Shown piece after piece: positions 54,848 through 64,000 of a DNA stretch of 64,000 bases. Position numbers and translations under genes: made by a program. The stretch comes from Usnea hakonensis. Its lineage: Eukaryota; Ascomycota; Lecanoromycetes; Lecanorales; Parmeliaceae. The stretch is from NCBI GenBank assembly GCA_013423325.1, contig BLJB01000030.1, forward strand, positions 62,204 through 126,203, written 5' to 3'. Below the pieces are notes generated by a model. It was not told the origin of the DNA. It made no database searches and saw only the letters and a list, made by a program, of their open reading frames with translations. Numbering within the stretch: the first letter of the stretch is position 1; every line of letters starts with the position of its first letter.

Positions 54848-55517
54848 GGTGATGGAAAAGTGATGGCGGTCTAGAGGAATTGGCAATTTTATGTCTGCTT
54901 ATCAAGAAGGTATATATTTTCCTTTCGAAGAGAGGAACAGGATAAAATGATGAAAAGTTATAATAGAGGAATAGAGTATGATAGAGTATAGGTTTATAAG
55001 AGTAAAGAAAAGAATATTGCGAGTGGAATGTTGTCTCAGTCTCCGATGACGCAAATGTGGGGTATTTATCCGGCTAAAGTTGCCGACGTGCCGACTTATC
55101 TAGTCCCCGGATAAATCGGCTTTACCTTTATCCGGAACCATCATGCATGTCTCCTCCATAAAGTACCTCAGCTACTCTAAAGTACCTTGCTTTCTAGTAC
55201 CTCAAGATATCCATCATGCGTGTGGTTAGAGATACGACAACTGTCTTGCTGCTGTTGACCGAGGGGCGACAAGATCAATCATTTTCCTGATCAAACTTCA
55301 TAAAGACAAGAATGCGACTGCGAGGCTAGAAATCAAACTATGATTGCTGTAAATTGAGATCAATAGGGGGGGAAAGCAACGATTTGGGGTATCTTCCTCT
55401 CATCCAAAACACAAACACCAAGGGATCCTAGTCCGCCCTAAGTGAAAAACGAAGAGATTGCCGAGGACAGCGCATGGCAGCAGACACTCACCCACCACAT
55501 CCGTGGAACTCCCATCA
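54848..55517. other. Intergenic region, no gene seen
   Basis: Upstream of the aldo-keto reductase gene and 3' of the VPS9 gene. It holds aaagtacctt motifs near 55160-55200 like those near 32590. Confidence 0.5.
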
Positions 55518-58500
55518 TCACTTCTGCTGATAAACGTCAACAACTCCCCTGACGGCTCTCTTCATACTCTCAAGTCGATCCTTCTCCCTCACCACCATTC
55601 TCTCTGCCAAAGCCCGAATCGCCCTTTTCCCCAGCTTGGCATGCAGCTCTTGCCATCCAGCCAACTCCCCGGCAACCGTCTGCTGCGTGTACGTCAACTC
55701 ACACCCCACAGTCCTGAGTTCCTCCCTGCTCTTCTCCGCCTTCTCTTGTGCTTCCGCATGAATACCTTTTCGTGTGTCATCCAGTAGACCAAGCGGCCAT
55801 CGGTCCGAGCGCCGCAATGACGAGTCGTGGCGATCAACAGCTTTTTGTATGCTGACCAGGGAGTTGATCAACGAGTGAGGCCGAGCTAGCGATGAAAGAA
55901 TGGCAAGGATGGTGGAGGAGATGGCTTGCATATCCTGGTGGAAGAGCTTGTGAGGATCTGACGGTAAATCTTGAGCACAGCTGGCCAAGCGGGAAAGGGC
56001 TCTGACATGAGGCGACGGGAGAAACGACGCTAGCGTTGAGAAATTCTTGGCACACATGTCCAGGGCGATGGAGAGATCTAGGAAGCTGTTAGCTAATCGG
56101 TGCCGGTAAAAAGCTCACTTGCACATACTCGACGAGCCGACACGGACGCTGTTGGTTCTCCGTATCACGCTTTTAGTCGAATAATTGATGCCTCGGATGG
56201 ATTCCCGAGCATGCTCAACAAATGTCGAAACATCCCTCACGTCCTCGACGGGCTCATAATCCTCTCTAATATTCTCGCTCCGGTGCTCCGCTTTCTTCCT
56301 ACTTCGCTCTGCCATCATGTCTGGCTGTATCTCAGGGAAAAGAATGAACTCCCACAACAGCTCGTGTGTAGAGAAGGTTGAGTGGGCAAGCATGATCTTT
56401 AAGAACTTGTCGAGCCGAATTTGGATATCTTGCAGTACTGCTCTTGAAGGCCGAGAGGCTATCTGGTATGGCGAGCGAAAGTTGAAGATCGACGAAAGCC
56501 ATGAAGCAGGATGTTCCACGGAAAGCCATTTGGCCAGATTTTCAAAGTCTGTCAAGGATCGCCGACAGGTAGTGACGCCGATCATTCCATTGTCATTGCG
56601 GACAGCCGATTTGATAATCATCCGTACCGAGGCGTCCTCCACAAAGAAGGACCGAACAACAGCCGTCACACGCCCGTCAGCAGCAGGCACGTTGGAAACA
56701 AGCACCATGTCATCGATGCGATTTCGGATCTCGTCGTCTTTTGCGAGCTCAACCGCAGTCATGCCTCTCGATTCTTTCGCTAGTACATCAACCCTCTGAT
56801 CGCTAAATAAAGCTCTGACCATGTCCATTCTACCGTACTTGCTGGCCACCATTAAGGGAGTGAAGTGTTTGTCATTGACAGCGTTAGGATCGGAGTCGCA
56901 GTGCCTCAGAATTCGCACAGCTAAAGAAGAATCATTGACTACATGAAGTATCGTATTCCCCTTCATGTCGACGTGATCGTCCAGGTGGAGGGGCTGCCCG
57001 TCGCCTTGCTCCTGCGTTGCGAATTGCAAGGCCTCGTTAACCATCTCCGCATAATTGTTATGATCGTAGGATCTGCACATAGCGAGCAAAGGCGTTTGAC
57101 CGTTCTTGTCTTTCTTTTTCCAGGGCAGGATCTTGGAAAATTGACAAATCAGGTATGGAGCATTGAAAAGATAGTGGGCAACTGTTCGACCATGGCGATC
57201 TGCTCTGGCAAAATATTCAATGACATCTTCTGTGTCTCTGGATCGAAAGATGTAGCGAAGTAGAACATCAATGAGGTCAGTGTGAGCCAACTGTATTGCA
57301 GCAATCAAAAGTGTGGTGCCCTCCTTATTGGAGTCTTCGAGCAACCGCTCTGGGGAGAAGTGATCTTCCAATGACAGTAGATACTCAAGAGCTTCTGGCT
57401 GTCGTGCTTCCACGGCCATCATTAGTACCGAGTTGCCATCTGTGTCTTGAGTTTGCGCGAGCTTTTCGATGGAGGTGTCACCTCCAATGTTGCTCGACAT
57501 TGAGTCCACTGTATTTGTTCGGGAAATGAACGAGTAGTCCGACGAATTTGAAAGGCTCCTCATGTCCATGGAAACGTGTTTACCTTTGCGAGAAGCTTTC
57601 AGAGCCTGGAATGGAAAGACGTGTGCCAGAGCGGAACTTTCTGAAGTATTCCCATCCACGGTAGTTGCAGTAGACAGACGATGATTGAAGTCATTGCTGT
57701 TCTCTTCACCCGGGAAGTAGCCATTCTTCAAATCAGCATCTTCATCTGTAACCGCATCTTCGTCAGGCTCATCGAGCAAAGCACAATCTCCGTCGTCTTT
57801 CAGAACAGAGTCCGACGCGGGATTCATAACAGCTTTGATGTCCTTGATATCCCCATTCTTAATGGCCTGCCACAACCGCTTGTTTCTTTTGCTTGCTCTA
57901 CGTAGGGCCCCAGAATCGGACGCCAGATAGGAAAGCACCGCCTCAAATGTACTTAATGCGTATCCGAGCTCGCCACTTTCGACATCATCAACGAAGATGA
58001 AGTTTCGCATGTACGACAATCGAGCTTGAAGATGCCTCACTTGGGAACGTATGACCACGACAAGCAACAGCGAGACCAAAGTGTCGGCATTCATGGTCAT
58101 TGATGAAGGAGGCTTCTCGGATGCCTCTGATCCTATGCGGTCCTTCATCGCGGAATCAAGGTTCTTAGCGATGGGATTGTCACTAGTGAGGGCCTTTTGC
58201 GTAGCTAAAAGAATCTCAATCGTCTGTTGCGGACTTCCAGCAACACCAAGCACGCGGAATTCCTCAACACCCCTGGCGAGCCTCTCCAATATCTGTTCCT
58301 TACCTTTTCGACCATCTTCTATCTCAATGCCAACCTGAGCGATATCGATATGTTGCATCTGATGTATTCGAGAATCAAGCTCCAGATCTTCCAATTGCCT
58401 AGTGTTCCGAAGTACAGGGAAGAGGGTGGAATCATGAACTTGCTCTGTGACATATCGCTCGATGATTCGCTCAACAGTAGGACCCGTGAGATCTGTTGTA

Positions 58501-59546
58501 GCTCCTAGCAAAGACAATTGTTGCTTATCCACTTGCTGAAATAAATCGATCGCTGCTGTCACTGCAGTCTCTAACGCTTTCCGCATATAGTCTTCCTCCT
58601 CACTCACACGTATCGTTGCTATGGAAGGCGCCGTCGCATGGCCATTCGAGTATTGGCTGTGTATAGATCCATTGGTCTTAGAATTTGAGGAAGCAGTCGA
58701 GGACCTTCGAGAGTTGTTCGAGGACTTGCGCGAAAGACTAGAAGGTTGATCCTGCATCGCTCTGTTGAAGTCTTTGAACACCTTCTCCAACCCGGGTTGC
58801 ATCTGCCGCGCGATCATTGGAAAATTGTTGAGCACATCATTGAAGGATCGTACGTCTTTCTTCTTGACGGATGAGGGCCCGGAGTCCACAAATCCACTCA
58901 GAGGCTCGTTCGGGGTACTGATGGGTGGCTTCAAGCCTTTCAGTAACGTTGGAAGAATAGCTGGCGTAATCTTGATGGGCTCGTAAGAGCCTACGAGGGG
59001 TCTTGAGATGTAGTATACGAGCCATTGCTGTGCATCAAGACTGTCAGGATAGTATAATTGGTCGCTGAGAAGTTGCGCCTGATTGAGATTTCTGAAGCCT
59101 GCGGAAGTATTAGCCTAAGCAGGTCTCTCTATACCCAGAATCTTTGTACCTTTGTTGCTGTATACAAAGGATTCCTTCACCACAACAGTCCGTCCATTGA
59201 CTGTATTGATCTGTTTCGCCTTGCCCTTGCTGTCTCGAACACTGTTGCTTTCGAGACCTGTGGGCCCAGAAATTCGAAGTACATGGCTTGCCAGGAAGTC
59301 CTCGGACGCAGCCAAGTCCGCATATGTAGAATCAGTCTCTCGGTCTTTCCCGGTCAGGAGGCATTCGGTGGTTGGAACGAGGAGAATCTTGAACAGAGTC
59401 AGCTCTTGTTTCGTGGTGCTTTGCAATACGGTTCTACCGCATTGTCTCTAGCATGATGGTATACTTACATGATTGTTGACTGGATTGCATTGGGCAGGTA
59501 ACGCGCTCTTGAAGAAGGCCCGAAGGTATGGATTGAGAGAGTGCAT
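55518..59546 (-). CDS. VPS9-ankyrin-PX domain protein (endosomal Rab5-type GEF)
   Basis: Four exons in phase: 59546-59469, 59387-59150, 59098-56119 and 56085-55518; 1287 aa. Introns are 81, 51 and 33 bp, the last unusually short (GTGAGC...CTAACAG). The N-terminus is MHSLNPYLRAFFKSALPAQC followed by ILLVPTTECLL. A VPS9 domain follows (DTLVSLLLVVVIRSQV, LSYMRNFIFVDD), which activates Rab5/Vps21 GTPases. Next come a Ser-rich linker, several ankyrin repeats (SVLMMAVEARQPEAL, TPLMVASKYGRMDMV), a PX domain that binds phosphoinositides (CRRSLTD...FRSPYQIASRPSRAV) and a C-terminal coiled BAR-like region. It probably works at early endosomes in vacuolar sorting. Confidence 0.85.
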
Positions 59547-60169
59547 CCACTCTACATCCGAGCGGGCTTGACAGGGTACAGGCCTGAGAGGGCAGTGGGT
59601 AGAGGATACTAGCTGACCGGCGGTTTCAGGCGGCGTGTATCGCAAAGGCGCGGGAAAGTTATTGACAACATGTGAGGGGTTTCAAGTAGACTAACGAGTG
59701 CATCCACGCGACATTATATGCTATCTGTATATGTGAATTATCATACGCAGTATATGCAGCTTGTTTGCAGAGCCGAAGAACAGACGTCTGCCTGAAAGAG
59801 GTAAGGCTGGCTTGCCAAAGAAATACGGCGAACTTTAGATTGTGATCACGCAATCTTGTACGGTTGTCCAGAAACCCGATTCAATGGTCGAATCAACATG
59901 CCACTCCCCCTCGTTCTTACAAGTCAGGCATCAGGCTGATTCATTAAAAGTCTTCGTAGCTTCAAATGTTACATAGAAATTGAACTTCTGTTTCAGAGTG
60001 GCGACCGAAATCCTGCGTCCAATGACGCCTCGCTACCCCCTTCCCCACTCCAACTCGCTCGCCAAACAAGATGATTTTGGTGATATTATACACTTCTTGA
60101 GTTCAAGACGCTTGCTTTTCCATGCGCGCTAAATGCAAGACAAGATATCAGCACAGTCGAGAGACCGCA
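59547..60169. other. Intergenic region, no gene seen
   Basis: Upstream of the VPS9 gene and 3' of TIM44. An in-frame repeat of gtgcatccac/gcg occurs at about 59541 and 59699. No further structure is evident. Confidence 0.45.
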
Positions 60170-61936
60170 TCATATATAATCCCTAGCACTCTTCTGCAGC
60201 TCGATTAATCGCCACCCCCTAGTGTCCGGATTGTTGACATCTTCCGGCGTCCTCGTCACTCCGAGAGCATAGGAGACCAGCTGCACCCTATCCTCCATGC
60301 CAGCAGCTAGTTCGTTGGTCTTGGCATGTCGATAAACATGGACCTCTTGTGTTCGACAGCTGATGATGAAGACCGGGATCTCTCCTGGTTCGAGCATGCG
60401 GGCAGAGAGTATATCGACGTGCCGAATGTCAAGTATGCGGCCATCAGATTTGAGGCCGGCAGAAGTGTATTGTTGGGTCAATGCCGCGTAAACCTGGTAT
60501 TGCGCAGCCGAGAGCCAGAGCTTGAGGGTTTCGGTGTCACCTTTTACATAGGCGTCCAGAACTTCAGGGAGAATGTATTCGCGCATATCGCGGAGGAAGG
60601 GTTCGACTTGGAAGGAGGGGTCCATTTCACGGAATTTTTTGATAACTCGAGCAGATTCGTTCTCAGCGAAAAAGCCAGCCACGCGATCTGTGATGCTGCG
60701 GGCTGTGGAGACAAGAGGATTTTCGGACTCGTTGTAGGTCGACTTAAGGGAGAAGAGGGATTGCATGACTCGGTTGGAATCTTTGAAATTTGTCCATGTT
60801 TGGTGGAATTTCGAATCTTTGTGTAGGGTAACGTTGGTTCCGGCACTAACGATGAGGTTAGCGACATCTATATCAATCGCTTTCTTACTTATGACAGCCT
60901 ACTTTGGATCTTCCTCCATCTTCTCCACCCGCTTGCCAGGCAGTCCCTCAGAATCTTTCGACTCCCTTAGCTCGCGTCTCTTTCTTCTTTCCTCCTTCTC
61001 CACCCATCCACCATACTTGGAGCTGCTACCATCATCGATAACATCTTTGACGCTTTTGAACATCTTGGTTTCCCTGACAGGTTTCGTGGCTGCGTCAATC
61101 CCTCGACCGGTAGCATTGACGCCAGATCGTACCCCTTTGACGACGGTTGAGTCCCAAGTCCACGCCGCGCTTTTTCCCAACACCTTTCCAGTCCCTTTGA
61201 GCGCCGAGCCCGTTACCGATGAGGCGGCCCCATAAGCGCGGCTGGAGGCTTCTCGAGCCTTCCTTACGGACTCGTTCTCTGTAAACTGATGTGCTGAATG
61301 TGAAAGCGCTTTGGTAGACTCGTTCCATTCTTTGGAACTCTGAAACTCGGACTGGAGTGTTTCGGTGAAAACCTGCCATGGCGACTTGTTTCCATGCGGA
61401 GGTGGTGGCGGTGGCTCTTCTTTCTTCTCTTGCGCTTTTTCTCTTTCTTGTTTATCCTCCTCTTTTTCGCTGTTATCAGATCCCTCTTTGCTACTGGCGC
61501 GGCGACTTCCCTTCTCTTGCTCGCTCTCTTTTTGAGCCTCTCGATATGCCCGCTCTGCAGCGCTCTCCTTCTCTTCCGATGCTGCCTCCTGCTCCTGAGC
61601 TCCCTTGGCTGTACTGGACTTGGTCCCTTGCTTTGGAGAGCCCTTTGGTTTCTCTTCTGATTTTAGGTCTCGAAAGCTGATGGCGTTCGTGCGGGGTGTC
61701 GTAGAAAAGGCACTTCTTGATAACTGGCCAAGGAAATGGTGAGGTCGTTGGGATGAGAGAGTAAGGTGTGAATGAAGGAGCGATTGTTTGTAGGCATTGT
61801 TATTGCGTAGCTCGCCGTGTATTCGGAGGAAAGATTCTCTTTGCGCACTGGGGGTTATTGCGGTAGAGGTGAAGCATCTTGCCACGAGATGGCCTCGATT
61901 TTGAGCTTGCCTCAGCAGATGTAGCTGTGGTCTCAT
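60170..61936 (-). CDS. TIM44: Mitochondrial import protein TIM44
   Basis: Exons 61936-60903 and 60845-60170 give 569 aa. The 57-bp intron is GTAGGC...TTAG and phases match. The start MRPQLHLLRQAQNRGHLVARC is a mitochondrial presequence. A charged coiled region follows (KSEEKPKG, EKESAAERAYREAQKESE) with PPPPPP, then KMFKSVKDVIDD. The C-terminal Tim44 domain includes VTLHKDSKFHQTW, VMQSLFSLKSTYNES and IKKFREMDPSF. It tethers mtHsp70 to the TIM23 channel on the matrix side of the inner membrane. Length is a little above the yeast protein. It is divergent from the uS11m gene. Confidence 0.9.
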
Positions 61937-62162
61937 GCTAATAGTTCCTAAAATCAGCAGTCCGCTCCAAGGCACGGCGGATTTTGAAATTAGGATGTGT
62001 AGAGACACAGGTGCTACAGCATCACAGCATCAAAGAGCAAAGCGGCGAAAAATACTTGGATACTCCGTACTCCGTAGAGCTGGTTGAAATCCGTTACGGC
62101 GGTCGACAAGTCTCACCCTAGTAATTTCTGATTCTACCTTACTCTATTACTTTTGGACGGGG
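61937..62162. promoter_or_regulatory. Shared divergent promoter of TIM44 and mitochondrial uS11
   Basis: Only 226 bp separates the two ATGs. It has a direct repeat actccgtactccgta at about 62065-62079 and a pyrimidine stretch before the uS11 ATG. Both products are mitochondrial, so coregulation from one bidirectional promoter is likely but inferred. Confidence 0.5.
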
Positions 62163-62879
62163 ATGGCAGCTCGTTTCATGCACAGAGCAGCTATAATGAA
62201 GCGCATATTATTTCAGCTTCCCTCATTGGGATCAGTATGTCTCCCTTGTCGCCAAAGGATAGCCCAAGGGCAAGCATTCCGAGCTCCTCAAACGCGCCCT
62301 TTAACCACAACCTCCACCGACCTGGCCGACACAAATCCCACATCCCCCAACCCGTCAGCCACTGGTAGCCTCGCAGATCTCTCTGAGGCTTTCGCACGGT
62401 TGTCCGATACATCCAGTCAGTATGCGAGTCCGGATAGTCATACGCGACGACAAAACCCGTCCCTTACACGCACCCCCGTCATCCGTCCCCATCACCTCCA
62501 CATCTACGCTACACGCCATAACTGCCACATAACCCTCACGGCTGGAAATCGCGACCCTATTATCTCCGTCTCTTCTGGGAACATTGGATTTAGGAAAGCC
62601 CAGCGAGGTAGCTACGATGCGGCGTACCAATTGGGGGTGTATGTTATGGGCCTGATCAAAAACCAAGCTATGCTAGACGAGAATTATCAAGGAAAGGGAG
62701 GGTACATTCGGTTTTTGGAAGTCGTGTTGAGAAATTACGGGCCTGGGCGAGATGCTGTCACGAAGATTCTACTGGGAAATGAGGGGAAGGCATTGAGGGG
62801 CAGGATCGTGAGGGTCACGGATGGGACAAGGTTAAAATTTGGGGGAACCAGGAGCCCAAAGCCTAGAAGATTGGGCTAG
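62163..62879 (+). CDS. Mitochondrial small-subunit ribosomal protein uS11m
   Basis: 238 aa, one exon. The start MAARFMHRAAIMKRILFQLP gives a presequence; an internal ATG (MKRILFQ) is a possible alternative. After a 100-residue low-complexity linker the uS11 domain begins HLHIYATRHNCHITLTAG, then SSGNIGFRKAQRGSYDAAYQ, LRNYGPGRDAVTKILLG and a basic C-terminus RSPKPRRLG. It matches bacterial S11 and yeast Mrps18 and belongs to the platform of the mitochondrial 28S-type subunit near the mRNA exit. All expected blocks are present. Confidence 0.9.
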   Translation: MAARFMHRAAIMKRILFQLPSLGSVCLPCRQRIAQGQAFRAPQTRPLTTTSTDLADTNPTSPNPSATGSLADLSEAFARLSDTSSQYASPDSHTRRQNPSLTRTPVIRPHHLHIYATRHNCHITLTAGNRDPIISVSSGNIGFRKAQRGSYDAAYQLGVYVMGLIKNQAMLDENYQGKGGYIRFLEVVLRNYGPGRDAVTKILLGNEGKALRGRIVRVTDGTRLKFGGTRSPKPRRLG

Positions 62880-63200
62880 GCGAGGGATTGAGGTGCATAG
62901 TGTGGTATTCTTGGCGAACTGGTCTGGCATGCTACTTCTCTTTGAACTCTGCTTGACATACGGAAGAGATCGAAGTGGTCATGAGATTTCAACGGAACCT
63001 AGGTTGAGACTGAAATCGCGTCAAGGGATTTCAAACATGCAAACGATGGGAAGAAATGCAAGGTCATTGTATTTTCCAGGTATCTGCAATTTTAATACAT
63101 GCTTCGATGAGTAAATCATCTGGTAGTCTCTCAGCAGCCGATCCAGCAGTCCACCTATCATCAACGGATGCTGGTTCTTCCAATGTGGGATACAACTGAA
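62880..63200. other. Spacer between convergent uS11m and OLA1 genes
   Basis: 321 bp with no gene or clear structure; 3' untranslated sequence for both genes. Confidence 0.5.
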
Positions 63201-63930
63201 TCACGACTTGGCAGCGCCTGCTTTGACTGTGAACATATTAGCTACAGTAACAAAGGCTTCAAATAAGAGATATACATACTCAATATTATGTCGCCATCCG
63301 CCACCACTAGCAGTGCAAGTCAGCATATATTCTTAACTTACATAGATAGAACCAGATTTCAATAGGCTTTGCTCACCGTAATCTTTGCCCTTCGTCATGA
63401 CCTTTCCTGCGGCTTTGATTGAAGCCTCATCCTTGTATTCTTTGAGTAAGTCGTAATTGTAGACGATACATTGGATGAAAGTCTTCTCAAAGTCTACAGC
63501 CTTCTTTTAGTGACGTCTACTCCTAAATCCGGACTCGACTTAGCTTACCTCCATGGATCACCCCCGCAGCCTGCGGCGCCTTTGTCCCATTTCTGATGGT
63601 CCATTGCCTCACCTCATCTGTCCCTGTCGTGAAGAAGCTGCCAAGATCGAGCATCTTTCTCATCGTTGTAATTATTTTGGGGAGCGCGGACTTTGTACCA
63701 AGCTTCTTGCATTCCTCGTCCGCCTCCGCGTCGGTCTCGAAACGAGTGAGACGCTCCTCGAATGCAACTGAGAGAGGCAGTATAGGATCGCCTGCCGCAT
63801 GTTCCTTGACCCACTCGGCGATCTTCGGAAGATGCTTGTTCTTTTGTCGGATGTAGTCTTTCTCGCTAAGATTGACGAGGTAGACAACAGGCTTAGCGCT
63901 GAGGAGGAAGAGAGGATTTATGACTTCGAC
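63201..63930 (-). CDS. OLA1: Obg-like ATPase OLA1/YchF, C-terminal part (5' end outside window)
   Basis: Four 3' exons in phase: 63930-63549, 63493-63377, 63306-63280 (27 bp) and 63226-63201 (26 bp). They encode VEVINPLFLLSAKPVVYLVN, LSEKDYIRQKNKHLPKIAEW, ALPKIITTMRKMLDLGSFFT, TGTDEVRQWTIRNGTKAPQA and the TGS-domain end DFEKTFIQCIVYN ... DGDIILIKAGAAKS. This is the highly conserved OLA1/YchF family, a cytosolic P-loop ATPase linked to ribosomes, translation and stress. The G domain itself lies beyond the right edge. An acceptor (GGCTAG) at 63931 marks the intron that continues towards the window end. Confidence 0.9.
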
Positions 63931-64000
63931 CTAGCCGCCAATTCCGATTAGCGGTATTCCTTGAACAGATTGCTAATTAAGAAGTGTAAAAGTATGTTCT

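Noticed and set aside
56115..58934. Treating the VPS9-ankyrin-PX protein as a single 939-residue frame
   Set aside because: Upstream and downstream exons join in phase and restore the conserved N-terminus and the C-terminal coiled region.
1..64000. CRISPR array or prokaryotic operon
   Set aside because: Introns, RIP and fungal gene families show nuclear fungal DNA; no regularly spaced repeats were seen.

Overview
The window looks like nuclear DNA of a filamentous ascomycete (Pezizomycotina). Genes carry several short introns of about 43-200 bp with GTRNGT donors and CTRAY branch points. The gene types include a Zn(II)2Cys6 regulator, NACHT/ankyrin and PNP_UDP proteins of the fungal NLR world, MFS and choline-type transporters, and small secreted proteins. 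Transposons are degraded with loss of CpA/TpG and gain of TpA, the signature of repeat-induced point mutation (RIP). Class Leotiomycetes is possible but not shown by anything here. All exon models were made by hand from splice consensus and reading phase.

Layout. 0-10 kb: the 3' end of a disordered nuclear-type protein, a secreted glycoside hydrolase (-), a NACHT-ankyrin STAND protein (+) and a choline/amino-acid permease (-). 10-24 kb: a decayed membrane-protein gene, a Zn2Cys6 regulator (-), a MITE-like element, a dienelactone hydrolase (+), a conserved fungal membrane protein (+), a broken secreted-protein gene (-) and an intact small secreted protein (+). 24-26 kb: simple repeats and a 71-base poly(G) run. 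26-34 kb: four minus-strand genes: a modin-like membrane protein, a six-exon unknown gene with a PH-like tail, a stand-alone PNP_UDP protein and a CorA-like membrane protein. 35-38 kb: a nine-exon sugar transporter.

38-52 kb is a nest of mobile elements. An old, heavily RIPped Ty3/gypsy chromovirus (245-bp LTRs, ATTTT target duplication) is split by a second chromovirus (identical 183-bp LTRs, AAAGC target duplication). The pair sits between inverted GC-rich arms that may be the ends of a still older element. The inner pol carries 15 premature stops; all are TAA/TAG, and those that can be judged sit at glutamine positions.

52-64 kb is a housekeeping block: a SAM methyltransferase, an aldo-keto reductase, a VPS9-ankyrin-PX endosomal protein, TIM44 and mitochondrial uS11 (divergent, sharing about 226 bp), and the 3' end of the Obg-like ATPase OLA1. 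The least explained coding region is 28.9-34.2 kb, where a PNP_UDP effector-type gene lies between an unknown gene and a CorA-like membrane protein on the same strand.
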